64,000 nt of DNA, from the NCBI GenBank assembly GCA_031291175.1, contig JARLJO010000004.1:62001-126000 (forward strand). Reading direction: 5' to 3'. Both the position numbers and the translations under genes were made by a program. This document shows positions 1-9,075 of the stretch, piece by piece (positions within the stretch are counted from its first letter, which is position 1; every line of letters starts with the position of its first letter). The notes under the pieces were generated by a model. That model did no database searches. It was not told the origin of the DNA and saw nothing but the letters and a program-made list of their open reading frames with translations. This stretch comes from Gammaproteobacteria bacterium. Lineage in GTDB: Bacteria; Pseudomonadota; Gammaproteobacteria; DSM-16500.

Positions 1-1890
1 TATATTAATATTTCAGCAGTCAATGCTGCCTTACAGGATAGCTTACAAAAAAAGATTACTTTTTTTGACGGAGAAATTACCGACTCACAGCGTAAAGCCT
101 TATCCGTTATGACTAATCTAATCTTATTAAATGCTATCGAAAAACAGAATACTGAGCAAATTGGCTTATTTATGGAGTCCCTCCAAAAGCAAGGCTTCAC
201 AGCCATTGCAATCAAAAATTCACAGGGGAAAATACTTGATGCAACCGGTGTTTTTCATCAATCGCAAAGTTTTTCAGCGCCGCTTAAAACATTAAAAGGC
301 AACGCTACTCTTTTCTGGCGAAATGGATTTTGGATAAAGCTGGATTTGCCCATCTCTTCAAAAAATCAAAGCGTCATAGGTTATTTCTCGGGTGAACTCC
401 CCTTGTCTTATATAGATAAATTATTTCATGACTATAGCGGGCTCGGAGCGACTGGCGAGATAGGTCTCTGTTATTCAAACAAAGAAAATTCTGCGGCCTG
501 TTTTCCTACCCGACAAAAACTGGTTCCTTTTAATGTAACGCTGGCAGGTCAAGGTAAAACGCTGCCTATGACTTATGCTTTAGCCGGCAAAAAAGGTTCC
601 TTAACGGCTTTTGATTACCTGGGAAAAAGTGTCATTGCAGCTTATGGCCCCATTAATGACACAGGCCTTGGCATGGTCGTTAAAATTCAGACTAGCGAAA
701 TATATCAGCCATTGCATAATGAGTTAATCTTAAATTCCATTATTGCTTTCGCACTCGGACTATTAGGGTTGCTTATTATCCGTTGGCAGATCACGCCTTT
801 AGTGCATAAAGTTGTTAGCTCTGAAAAAGAAACTCATCATGCCAATAAAAAACTTGAAAGCATGATCATTAAGTTAAATCATAAAAATCAAGAAATCTCT
901 TTATTACGTGATTTGAGCGAATCATTGCAATCTTGTCTTAGCATGACGGAAGCCTTCCCCATCATTCAAGAGTTAGGTAGAAAAATCTTACCCGATGTTT
1001 CCGCTGTTTTATACTTAATACACGCATCGCGTAACTATTTAGAATCGGAGTTATCTTGGGGCAATCCAAAGCTCACCAAAAAAATCATGAAACCTGAAGA
1101 CTGCTGGGCATTGCGGCGGGGAGTGACCTATCAAGTCAACAACGCAATGCACGGGGTTAATTGCCCCCATCTTATTGGGGTGGAAGATAAGTCATTTTTC
1201 TATACGTGTATTCCACTATTCGCACAAAGCGATGTGCTTGGACTACTTTATATCGAGAAGCCATTAAAGCCGCCGCTTTTAACGAATGAAACCGAAGAAG
1301 ATGATTTTGTCGCCTCAGCGCTTGGAGAGCAAATTGCGTTAGGATTATCTAATATTCGCTTACGTGAAATATTGAAAACACAATCCATTAGTGATCCTTT
1401 ATCCGGGCTCTATAATCGACGCTATTTAGAAGAGACCTTTTCTCGTGAAATTCGCAGAGCAAAATCGAACAAAACTGAAATTTCTGTTCTCATGATTGAT
1501 ATTGATCACTTTAAACAATTCAATGATCAATGGGGACATGATGCAGGTGATATTATTATAAGAGAATTTGGTGAGCTATTGCATGGATTTGTGCATGCTG
1601 GTGATATGGCTTGCCGCTATGGCGGTGAAGAATTTATTGTTGTTCTACCTGAGACATCCAGTGAAAAAGCAGATAATCGGGCTGCTGTTTTACATCAACT
1701 TGTCAGTCAACTGAATCTCTATTATGGGTCTAGCCTTCTCAGTAAGTTTACCATCTCCATTGGTATCGCGACTTATCCAAAACATGGTTTAACCATACAG
1801 GAAATCATTACCTCCGCTGACTTAGCTTTGTACAAAGCAAAAATGCAGGGACGTGATATGACTGTGGTTTATCATGCGGTGATAGAATAA
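1..1890 (+). CDS. Diguanylate cyclase with membrane sensor, GAF and GGDEF domains (5' end outside window)
   Basis: The reading frame is open from base 1, so the start lies upstream and the first visible Met codon at 109 is probably internal. The order is a periplasmic or extracytoplasmic sensor portion, one membrane segment around 720-790, a helical linker, a GAF-like domain at about 900-1360, and a C-terminal GGDEF domain. The active-site motif is GGEEF at 1621-1635, so synthesis of c-di-GMP from GTP is expected. The product-inhibition site (RxxD five residues before GGEEF) reads HAGD, so its Arg is replaced. This suggests a cyclase without classic feedback inhibition. Family assignment is firm; the ligand sensed is unknown. 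Confidence 0.93.
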   Translation, partial: YINISAVNAALQDSLQKKITFFDGEITDSQRKALSVMTNLILLNAIEKQNTEQIGLFMESLQKQGFTAIAIKNSQGKILDATGVFHQSQSFSAPLKTLKGNATLFWRNGFWIKLDLPISSKNQSVIGYFSGELPLSYIDKLFHDYSGLGATGEIGLCYSNKENSAACFPTRQKLVPFNVTLAGQGKTLPMTYALAGKKGSLTAFDYLGKSVIAAYGPINDTGLGMVVKIQTSEIYQPLHNELILNSIIAFALGLLGLLIIRWQITPLVHKVVSSEKETHHANKKLESMIIKLNHKNQEISLLRDLSESLQSCLSMTEAFPIIQELGRKILPDVSAVLYLIHASRNYLESELSWGNPKLTKKIMKPEDCWALRRGVTYQVNNAMHGVNCPHLIGVEDKSFFYTCIPLFAQSDVLGLLYIEKPLKPPLLTNETEEDDFVASALGEQIALGLSNIRLREILKTQSISDPLSGLYNRRYLEETFSREIRRAKSNKTEISVLMIDIDHFKQFNDQWGHDAGDIIIREFGELLHGFVHAGDMACRYGGEEFIVVLPETSSEKADNRAAVLHQLVSQLNLYYGSSLLSKFTISIGIATYPKHGLTIQEIITSADLALYKAKMQGRDMTVVYHAVIE

Positions 1891-1954
1891 GTATTTTTCT
1901 TCTCATTGGTGGGCTTAAAACTCATACTTTTCAAAGTATTATTACTGATAAATT

Positions 1955-2041
1955 GACTGGGGTCCTGTCAGACCAGGGTTATATTTTTTTGCGCTTTCGC
2001 TCCAAAGAATATAACCCTGGTCTGCCACCCCGTTTTTTTAT
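1955..2041. repeat. Palindromic repeat, variant of family A
   Basis: TTGACTGGGGTCCTGTCA opens the element and GCCACCCCGTTTTTTT closes it. Between them are complementary arms, AGACCAGGGTTATATT and its reverse complement. The same outer borders recur at about 50343-50440 with different inner arms. It lies in the gap between the GGDEF gene and the next gene; the rest of that gap shows nothing recognisable. Confidence 0.7.
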
Positions 2042-2161
2042 TAAGAGCCACCATCGCTGAACGCTGCAAGCTTTTGGGCTTTTTCATAATAGAGAATACT
2101 TGCGGTTTTTTGTTAAACTGTGATTTAATCTCACTCCAATTCATTCCCCTTGAGAATCATT

Positions 2162-2617
2162 ATGAAATCCTCTTTAAAATTTTTACTTTCTTCGCTTCTG
2201 ATTGGTCTTTTTTGCGCCCCCGCCTTTGCATTTCATTTTAGCCATGCAATGAAAAACAATCATAGCATAGCTTTGTTTAACTTTATTGTGACAACAAGTG
2301 ACGGCAGACCGTTTCAAGCTTTCGTTGAACAAAAAGAATATGTCGGAAGATCCACAACGCAACCATGCAGTGATTTGACGCTTTACACTAACGAAAAATT
2401 CGAAGCTGAAATAGAGCCGGTGCAAACTACAGTAAGCTCAGATGATTTTGTTTATTATCCTGGTCCGGGTTATTCCTGTTTTCGTGGGGACATGATCATT
2501 GCAGGAAAAACCTACTCAACCGGCAATATTCAGGTAGTGTGGGATTCCGTTAATCAAGCTTATGTTGATGCTAATCCTAAAGAAGTAGCCATACATTTTG
2601 ATTCACCCGCTCGATAA
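2162..2617 (+). CDS. Small secreted protein of unknown function
   Basis: A 151-residue product starting at ATG 2162; the TTG at 2150 is also in frame but less likely. The N-terminus is a good Sec signal peptide: two Lys, a hydrophobic core, then APAFA before FHFSHA. Mature Cys residues (TQPCSD and GYSCFRGD) could pair in the periplasm. No family is recognised. It is monocistronic and converges on miaE, with a hairpin between them. Confidence 0.7.
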   Translation: MKSSLKFLLSSLLIGLFCAPAFAFHFSHAMKNNHSIALFNFIVTTSDGRPFQAFVEQKEYVGRSTTQPCSDLTLYTNEKFEAEIEPVQTTVSSDDFVYYPGPGYSCFRGDMIIAGKTYSTGNIQVVWDSVNQAYVDANPKEVAIHFDSPAR

Positions 2618-2636
2618 TAATACTTAAAATAAGATT

Positions 2637-2656
2637 GGTTGGGCTGCAAAGCCCAA
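2637..2656. terminator. Hairpin between convergent genes
   Basis: GTTGGGCT, a four-base loop, then AGCCCAAC gives an 8-bp stem between the stops of the secreted protein and miaE. There is no T-run, so it may be a terminator or one of the GTTGGGCT repeats also present at 34.5 kb. Confidence 0.4.
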
Positions 2657-2664
2657 CACTAAAC

Positions 2665-3291
2665 TCAGACACTCACCACTTCTGCTGACTCAGGTACGCC
2701 GCTATGAAAACGCAGCACACTATCCGGCGATTCAATCAATTCTTTTTCTCGTTGACGAAACGCGGCAATCCGCTCACTAATATCAAATTTAGCGTACGCT
2801 CTGGCAAACTTTAAATACAATTCAAAATGCCTGGCCTCAGACGCCAACAAACCGCCATAAAACTCCGCTAACTCGGCATCAAGATACGGTAATAAACTCG
2901 CAAATCGTTCGCAAGAGCGCGCCTCGATAAAAGCACACATGATCAACACATCCACCAAGCGCGCCGGTTCATGTGTTGATACTAATTTATGTAATTGCGC
3001 AGCATAGCGAGAAGGAGGTAAATGCCTGAAAGGAATATGTCGCTTTTTTAATAAGGTAATCACTTGTTCAAAATGACGTAATTCTTCGCGAGCCAAACGC
3101 GACAGTTTATACACTAAATCTTCATATTCCGGATAACGAAATAATAAAGTAATCGCTGTAGATGCCGCTTTTTTTTCACAATGCGCATGGTCCAGCAACA
3201 GAATATCTTGCGAGATAACAGCTTGCTCACACCAGGATAGAGGTGTTCTGCAGGCTAAAAAAGCCAAAACGGGAGAAAGATCAATACTCAT
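2665..3291 (-). CDS. miaE: tRNA-(ms2io6A) hydroxylase MiaE
   Basis: A 208-residue diiron, ferritin-like monooxygenase that hydroxylates 2-methylthio-N6-isopentenyl-adenosine at position 37 of tRNAs. Helical-bundle iron ligands are visible: EELRHFE, then an EARSCERF helix, then SEARHFELY. Length fits the family. ATG at 3291 is preferred over the in-frame GTG at 3297. It is transcribed alone toward the preceding gene. Confidence 0.92.
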   Translation of the reverse strand: MSIDLSPVLAFLACRTPLSWCEQAVISQDILLLDHAHCEKKAASTAITLLFRYPEYEDLVYKLSRLAREELRHFEQVITLLKKRHIPFRHLPPSRYAAQLHKLVSTHEPARLVDVLIMCAFIEARSCERFASLLPYLDAELAEFYGGLLASEARHFELYLKFARAYAKFDISERIAAFRQREKELIESPDSVLRFHSGVPESAEVVSV

Positions 3292-3910
3292 AATCACTCA
3301 TTTAATATTTTTAATTCATGGAATTCTATTTTACTCATTCGGTATTTACACTAAATAAAAATAAATTTCATCTTTAATTCAAACTGATTGCCATCCAACG
3401 TTTTAAAGAAGTATTGGGAGAGCTGCCGGATTGAGCTAGATCCTGCGGACAAACCCATAGTTATCTACACAAGTAAACCACCTATGGTCTTGTCCGTCAG
3501 ACTCAGAAAAGTGAACATGAATATGGATCGTAGGCACTCCCCCCTTTGAAAAGGGGGATTGAGGGGGATTTTATAAACTTTAATCACGCCTTGATTAATA
3601 CGAATCTAGCGTATTAAAAACAACATTTATAAGATATTTTTATATAAATCCTCCCTAACCCTCCTTTTTCAAAGGAGGGGATAAGAGTCGTAAGCACTTG
3701 TGTAGATACTTATAGGACAACGCGCGAGACGTAGGCGTAAGCGATAAGAATAAATCACATATCCTAATGATTTGAATAATAATATTTTATCTATCCAACT
3801 ATCTTCTGGCGAAACGACACTCTCGTTCTAGAGCTTTTTAAGACTCACAATTTATGAACGCACATGATACAATTTGTGCAAATTATCAATGCAAACAAAC
3901 GAGGTAAGCT
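3292..3910. other. Gene-poor stretch with repeat debris
   Basis: There is no plausible coding sequence. The stretch holds an inverted-repeat element at 3534-3688, described separately, and short AT-rich DNA. Just before 3911 is the leader of the next gene. Confidence 0.6.
3534..3688. repeat. MITE-like inverted repeat
   Basis: The left arm, CCCCTTTGAAAAGGGGGATT plus GAGGGGGATTT, is matched about 100 bp later by the imperfect complement AAATCCTCCCTAACCCTCC plus TTTTTCAAAGGAGGGG. Termini are GGCACTCCCCCC and GGGGATAAGAGTCG. The interior is AT-rich and non-coding, as expected of a miniature transposable element. Confidence 0.65.
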
Positions 3911-5371
3911 GTGAGCACTGCACGCCAAGTAGAATACGAAACGCATTTCAGAGCAAAGAAAGTTCTCATTCAGAAAGAAATTCAGCGCCTGAACCCTTTG
4001 TTTTTGCCCTCTTATTACAGCACAGAGGAATGCAACTCTATCCTGGACGAAGCAATGCATGCAAGAGACAAGGCCCATATTGCCGCTATGCAATGTATCA
4101 GCACGAATGAAACGCTAGCACAGGAAATTTATGATGAATTCTATCAATTAAATAAAATTATAAAAAAACTCATTAATAAACTTCATTGTCGCGTTCAACA
4201 GGAAGAGCCAAATAATCTTGCACTTCTGGCAACACTTGAAATCCATTCTATTAATACAGCCGTCTATGATGTGCATGCTTACCCCGCTGATCAAGAAACA
4301 TTAGCCAATAACGTAGCGAGATTGTCTTCTATTGACCAGCCTCTTGCTCGCTTAGCGGACCGTGCAAAAGAGCTAAAAGCGCACCCCATTGAAAAGCGGA
4401 ACACCGAATCATTTATTCAAGCATTCCCCAAAACCAAATATAATTGGCAAGCGATTCAACAGTTTAATCTTGCCAATCATTTCCTTAAAAGAATAGAGAG
4501 CAACAGCGTGGAAGATGCGGCTTCTCTTCTAGCCATTGTCAAACAACTGTTGATTGACGCAAATACCTTACTGAAATCACCTATTTTTACGGATAAAATT
4601 GCTGAGAAATTGAAGATAGTGGATGATTATGAAAAAAAAGGCACGCCAGCCCTACCCGCAACCGCAGCCCCTGTCAGCACGATGGCATCGTCATCTCAAT
4701 CCTCCTCTTCAACAATGCAAATTGCGACCCAGTTAAATGCACAAAATACGTTTGGTCTCAATATTCGAGCTATTGAATTACAGGCAAAATTTCTTTTTTA
4801 TAATATTACCGAAAAAGTACTGGTTGCTGACAGTCAGGATAGTCAGTACGAATATGTGCTAGGACTGGATATTGATGGCACGCTAGCAGAAGAAGGCTCA
4901 GTGATAAAAATCATTTGTGCAGACGAACTCATCGCCTTCTTACAGAAATTACCTGACAACGTCAAAGTCGTTGCCATTACTTCGCGATATTTTCCTGACC
5001 AAGCACCACATCCAGCCCCAGAAGTGCTTGCTGAAATAGAAAATCTTGCTAATAAATCCGGCATTTTTCATAGCATTTTTTACACCTCAGCCTATCCTAA
5101 AACCCCAGTATTACAGCATTTACATGATACTTATTTACAACCTCTTTATCCTAACGCACCGCATGAAACGAAAAAGAGAGTGAGCTTAGTGGATGATCTT
5201 TTATCACAGAATATCGTGCCAGCACGAATACAAGGTTTTAATGGTATACATGTTCTTCCGGGAAAATCAGACCATATTACGCAAATGCACCATGCTCTAA
5301 ATCTCCCCGTCCCTAAAAAAATTCAGGCAGCAAGCAGCTCTGTTCAACCCGGGATCAAGTTCACGCCTTAA
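3911..5371 (+). CDS. Putative effector: helical N-terminus plus HAD-type phosphatase domain
   Basis: 486 residues from a GTG start with a strong GAGG ribosome site 6 bases upstream. Residues 1-240 are alpha-helical with no recognised family, followed by a Ser/Ala linker at about 245-275. The C-terminus carries all HAD motifs: DIDGT (D320, D322), ITSR near 357, a Lys in YPKTP, and VDD at 427-429. It is therefore probably an Mg2+-dependent phosphatase of unknown substrate. There is no signal peptide. The architecture and neighbourhood resemble type IV effectors of Legionellales, but translocation is only inferred. Confidence 0.75.
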   Translation: MSTARQVEYETHFRAKKVLIQKEIQRLNPLFLPSYYSTEECNSILDEAMHARDKAHIAAMQCISTNETLAQEIYDEFYQLNKIIKKLINKLHCRVQQEEPNNLALLATLEIHSINTAVYDVHAYPADQETLANNVARLSSIDQPLARLADRAKELKAHPIEKRNTESFIQAFPKTKYNWQAIQQFNLANHFLKRIESNSVEDAASLLAIVKQLLIDANTLLKSPIFTDKIAEKLKIVDDYEKKGTPALPATAAPVSTMASSSQSSSSTMQIATQLNAQNTFGLNIRAIELQAKFLFYNITEKVLVADSQDSQYEYVLGLDIDGTLAEEGSVIKIICADELIAFLQKLPDNVKVVAITSRYFPDQAPHPAPEVLAEIENLANKSGIFHSIFYTSAYPKTPVLQHLHDTYLQPLYPNAPHETKKRVSLVDDLLSQNIVPARIQGFNGIHVLPGKSDHITQMHHALNLPVPKKIQAASSSVQPGIKFTP

Positions 5372-5433
5372 ATGATTTGGGTTGCTTCTTAATAACTATC
5401 TGATTAATTTAAAAATACAGCAATTGTAATCTC

Positions 5434-5457
5434 ACGGCAGCGCCTAGTAAGCGTTGC
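5434..5457. other. Stem-loop downstream of the HAD gene
   Basis: ACGGCAGCGC, a 7-base loop, then GCGTTGCCGT gives a 10-bp stem with one G-T pair. There is no following T-run, so a terminator role is uncertain. Confidence 0.4.
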
Positions 5458-5470
5458 CGTGTGCACTTCA

Positions 5471-5499
5471 TTGCGTCATTCTCACATTTCTTATATTAT
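5471..5499 (+). promoter_or_regulatory. Predicted sigma-70 promoter
   Basis: TTGCGT (5471-5476), a 17-bp spacer, and TATTAT (5494-5499), 45 bases before the ATG at 5545. Confidence 0.5.
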
Positions 5500-5544
5500 T
5501 AGCCCAAAATTACCGTACAACTTATTTTTTATTCGGAGTATTCA

Positions 5545-6456
5545 ATGCTAAAGCTCGTATATATCTGCACAAAAGAAAAAGGCTTTGATGGTACTGAACA
5601 AGGCTATTCACGAATTCTATTGATTGGTTCAAATCGCCAGGAATTATTAAATTTACAGAAAGTCTTAGGAAATGCACCTTACGGATTCGAATCGACCATC
5701 ACTAACAAAAAAGAATTAAATGATGTCATGCATGAAGAAGGCGACTGGGCTCTCAATATTTTAGTTAACAAAAAATTGGCCGAAGGAAAAATGACTCAAA
5801 ATGCAGGCCATACGATTTATGAAACATTAACCATGCTTTCCGCAGTCACAAAAAGATGGCGCTGCAAAGTAGAACTCGGCGCTCGCTTTCTTTCAAATTT
5901 GCATGAAGGTTTTGCATTTAAAAGTTCACAAGCAAAACAAGTACTGGAAATTTATGGTGTTAATGCAAATGGAATCGACACACTTGATGCATTTAGCAAC
6001 TTAATTAAAAAGCAAAATAGTGCATGGGCCGATGCTGAAGAACTTGAGTGCATGGATAAATTCGGTGAATTTGAAGATGGTGAAAAAATCTCGCCTCATG
6101 TTAAACAATATGAAAAACAACACGATAATGCTCAACCAGTACAACCAGTACAACCAGTACAACCAGTACAACCAGTACAACCAGTACAACATAATATCAA
6201 CTACGTAGAACTTCAATCCAGTTCCAAGAAAAAGAAAGCAGCTCCGTTAAAACAAATAGCAGCAACGACAGCAGAAAGCAAAGAGCCACTCCTGGACCCA
6301 ACAGAAAAAGCCGAAGGCTTTCAAGCACAGCAAAAGAAAAAAACCAGCTTGTTTTGTTGCTGCTTCAATCTCTTTGGTAATAAAAAAGCGGCTATCGAAG
6401 AACAGAAAGAAGACCATGGCAACTATATGCCGCCAGCCAGAAGAGATATGCAATAA
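5545..6456 (+). CDS. Effector-like protein with QPV tandem repeats and a Cys triplet
   Basis: 303 residues behind a CGGAG ribosome site. The N-terminal 190 residues form an unrecognised globular domain. Residues 197-214 are six QPV repeats encoded by a 9-bp tandem repeat. A Lys-rich segment follows, and residues 264-281 read KKKTSLFCCCFNLFGNKK. A Cys triplet between basic residues is typical of S-acylated membrane anchors in eukaryotic cells, so host palmitoylation is possible. The tail is charged and Glu-rich. No function can be named; secretion is inferred from composition and location beside another effector-like gene. Confidence 0.65.
   Translation: MLKLVYICTKEKGFDGTEQGYSRILLIGSNRQELLNLQKVLGNAPYGFESTITNKKELNDVMHEEGDWALNILVNKKLAEGKMTQNAGHTIYETLTMLSAVTKRWRCKVELGARFLSNLHEGFAFKSSQAKQVLEIYGVNANGIDTLDAFSNLIKKQNSAWADAEELECMDKFGEFEDGEKISPHVKQYEKQHDNAQPVQPVQPVQPVQPVQPVQHNINYVELQSSSKKKKAAPLKQIAATTAESKEPLLDPTEKAEGFQAQQKKKTSLFCCCFNLFGNKKAAIEEQKEDHGNYMPPARRDMQ
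6132..6189 (+). repeat. 9-bp in-frame tandem repeat (CAACCAGTA)
   Basis: Six near-identical copies encode QPV. Gain or loss of units would keep the frame and only change linker length, so copy number may vary between strains. Confidence 0.9.
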
Positions 6457-6460
6457 CAAA

Positions 6461-7909
6461 TTACTTGGGGAGACATTCGAGACACTCAATAGACCAGCCT
6501 CCACCTAATGCTTTAATCAATTGCACGCTGGCGACAAGTCGGCGTGTTTTGATATCAACCGAAGCAAGCTCCGCTTGGAGTGCCGTGTTTTCCGTGACAA
6601 CAATATCTAAAAACGTTGCAATACCGCCACTATAGCGATATTGCGCTTGTTGTAAGGCGCGTCTGGCTGCAATAGTGGCTGCCGTTTGTGTTTTGTTTTC
6701 TTGATCTAATCGATGAATGGCAACCAGATTGTCCTCCACCTCTTGAAGCGCGGTTAACACCGTTTGCCGATATTGCGCTACGGTTTGAAAATAAACGGCG
6801 TTAGCTTGATTCAACAATCCACGCACTTTGCCACCATCAAACAACACTACCGAAGCCGCCGGCTGAACTGTCGTCAATGCTGTGGCCGAACCCAAAGACC
6901 AAAACAAACTCGGCATGGAAATCAATTGTGATAAACTCTGACTTTCAAATCCAATCGCAGTGATAAGATTAAAATGCGGAAAAAATGCAGCGCGTGCCAC
7001 CCCAATATTGGCATTTGCCGCTTCAACCCTCAGCGCAGCAGCCGCTATATCAGGCCTACGCTCTAACAAAGTGGATGGGAGATAAGGCGTGATCATAATG
7101 TTTTTAAGTGGTGCTGTTGCTCTTCCTAAAGTAAAATCAGCAGGCGCTTCACCAATCAGCACAGCAATCGCATGTTGAAGTTGCGCGATCTTAAGACGCG
7201 TTTCGGTTGTGAGTGTTTTCGCATTTTCATATTGCGTTTTCGCTTGATCCACATCAGCTTCCGGTGCCGCTCCCCCACGATGGCGCTGTATCGTCAGATC
7301 CAATGCTTTTTTGTAAACTGCGACAGTTCTCTCCAAGACTTGAAGCTGAGCCTCACTACCACGCAACGAGAAATAATCCGAAGCCAGCTCTGCATGCGAA
7401 CTTAAGTTAACAGCAGCAAGATCCGCAGCACTCGCTTTTGCGCTACTCTCACTGGCCCGCACGGAGTTGCGCACACGCCCAAAAACATCCACTTCATAAC
7501 TGAAGTCTGCTCCAATCAATGTATCATTAAAAAGTGAATTATTTGGCACATTGGCAATATTACCGGATGCACTTTGCCTGTCTGCGTTACCAATACCCAG
7601 TATCGTAGGATAATAAGCAGAGCGCGCAACTTGTGCCAGTGCTCTAGCTTCCTGGTAACGATAAAAAGCCAATTTTAAATTTTGATTTGCCAGAGTAACT
7701 TTGCTTTCAAGCGCGTTTAACGCTTGATCTTGATAAATTTCCCACCATGGCCCATGACTGATATCCGCTGCTGTCGTATTAACAGGTATCCATTTGCCTG
7801 CTTCTTGATAATGATCAGGAATAGACATTTCAGGGCGCTGATATTTTGGCGCGAGCGAACAAGCCGTTAACGTTATCGCCAGTATTCCTATAACACCCCA
7901 TTTTTTCAT
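6461..7909 (-). CDS. RND efflux outer-membrane factor lipoprotein (NodT/OprM type)
   Basis: 482 residues; the outer-membrane channel of a tripartite pump. The signal ends in the lipobox LTAC, so the mature protein is a lipoprotein. The body has the duplicated OEP helical/beta layout (for example TYRVE-like helical segments and LLERRPDIAAAALRVEAAN, a family signature). It is the last gene of the operon: its ATG overlaps the TGA of the membrane-fusion gene (ATGA at 7906-7909), implying translational coupling. Substrate class (drugs, bile, host peptides) cannot be read from the sequence. Confidence 0.93.
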   Translation of the reverse strand: MKKWGVIGILAITLTACSLAPKYQRPEMSIPDHYQEAGKWIPVNTTAADISHGPWWEIYQDQALNALESKVTLANQNLKLAFYRYQEARALAQVARSAYYPTILGIGNADRQSASGNIANVPNNSLFNDTLIGADFSYEVDVFGRVRNSVRASESSAKASAADLAAVNLSSHAELASDYFSLRGSEAQLQVLERTVAVYKKALDLTIQRHRGGAAPEADVDQAKTQYENAKTLTTETRLKIAQLQHAIAVLIGEAPADFTLGRATAPLKNIMITPYLPSTLLERRPDIAAAALRVEAANANIGVARAAFFPHFNLITAIGFESQSLSQLISMPSLFWSLGSATALTTVQPAASVVLFDGGKVRGLLNQANAVYFQTVAQYRQTVLTALQEVEDNLVAIHRLDQENKTQTAATIAARRALQQAQYRYSGGIATFLDIVVTENTALQAELASVDIKTRRLVASVQLIKALGGGWSIECLECLPK

Positions 7910-9075
7910 GGCTTTTGCTTACCTTTCTCAGCCGGTGCTAAGCGCACCTGTTGCCCATTAAAAATGGAGTCCGAAGGATTTAGCACAACCAGCTCACCGG
8001 GCATTAATCCCGACCTGACTTCCACTTCTGTCCCAAAATCACGACTGATCGTAATAGACTTCAAGATAATTTTATTCTGCTTATCCAAGGTCGCCACTTG
8101 CAACCCTTCAGCACGGAAAAGCAAAGTATTGACAGGCAAACGCACAATGTTATTTGCCAATGGCATATTAAATAAAACTTCCGTATATCCCCCAGGCAAT
8201 AATTCGTCATTCGCATTATCCACAACAAACTGAGCCAATAAGGTTCTTGTTGTCGGATCAATTGCTTCGGCTGTTTGTAGTAGTTTTGCTGTGTACAATT
8301 TACCGGGGTGTTCTGCAAAGCGTAATTTTACTGTTAAATTCGGCTTAATACTGGATGAATAACTTTGTGGCACTTTGACATAGATTCGCAAAGGATTCGC
8401 TTGCGCAATACGGAACAAAGGTCTTGCTGTTGAACTACTGCCTGCATTAATTAACGCACCGATATCCGTGGTGCGCGAAGTAATCACCCCATCAAAGGGC
8501 GAGATAACCCGCTCAAAACTAACCAACTCGCGCAACCGATCACGATTTGCCCGAGCCGCATTCACCGCCGCTTGCAACGCTTTGGCTGAGCTGATTTTTT
8601 CATCGGTTTCCTGCTTTGAAACCGAATCGGTTTTCAGTAATGCAATCCAACGCGTTGCGGTGGATTGCGCTAATTTATTATTGGCTTCCGCCGTATTTAA
8701 ATCTGCCTCTGCCTGGCGTAGCTGCGCATCCAATTCCGGTGTTTCAATTTCTGCGAGCAATTCTCCTGCTTTCACTCGACTACCGATATCCACATACCAT
8801 TTTTTAATATAACCACTCGTACGCGCATAAATAATCGCCTCATGCCAGGCTTGCACATTGCCTGGTAACACAATCACATCTTCAGCAGGTCCTTTTGTTA
8901 CAACCATGGCTGCAACAACGGGAACCGCTTGTCTCACTGTTTCATAGCGCAAAGCAATGGCGGCTGAGATGCGAAAAAACGCCATAATCAGCAAAATAAC
9001 GAGCAGCAATCCACCAGCAAAATAAAAACGTCGGTGAACTTTATGCTGTAGCTCATCATGGATTTTTCTAAACAT
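7906..9075 (-). CDS. RND efflux membrane-fusion protein
   Basis: 389 residues starting at ATG 9075 behind AAAGGAAAG; an upstream in-frame start at 9111 lies inside the pump gene and lacks a site. There is one N-terminal membrane anchor (about residues 18-40), a lipoyl half-motif (ARTSGYIKKWYVDIGSRVKAG), an alpha-helical hairpin, a second lipoyl half with SPFDGVI, then beta-barrel domains. This is the HlyD/AcrA-type periplasmic adaptor linking the pump to the outer-membrane factor. The start overlaps the 3' end of the pump gene by 8 bases. Confidence 0.94.
   Translation of the reverse strand: MFRKIHDELQHKVHRRFYFAGGLLLVILLIMAFFRISAAIALRYETVRQAVPVVAAMVVTKGPAEDVIVLPGNVQAWHEAIIYARTSGYIKKWYVDIGSRVKAGELLAEIETPELDAQLRQAEADLNTAEANNKLAQSTATRWIALLKTDSVSKQETDEKISSAKALQAAVNAARANRDRLRELVSFERVISPFDGVITSRTTDIGALINAGSSSTARPLFRIAQANPLRIYVKVPQSYSSSIKPNLTVKLRFAEHPGKLYTAKLLQTAEAIDPTTRTLLAQFVVDNANDELLPGGYTEVLFNMPLANNIVRLPVNTLLFRAEGLQVATLDKQNKIILKSITISRDFGTEVEVRSGLMPGELVVLNPSDSIFNGQQVRLAPAEKGKQKP

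Noticed and set aside
5434-5457. tRNA or small RNA gene around the stem-loop after the HAD gene
   Set aside because: Only one hairpin is present, with no cloverleaf, T-arm consensus or promoter.
6001-6216. Minus-strand ORF with a repeated Leu-Tyr-Trp pattern
   Set aside because: It is the antisense of the QPV tandem repeat, so the pattern is a reflection of the 9-bp unit.
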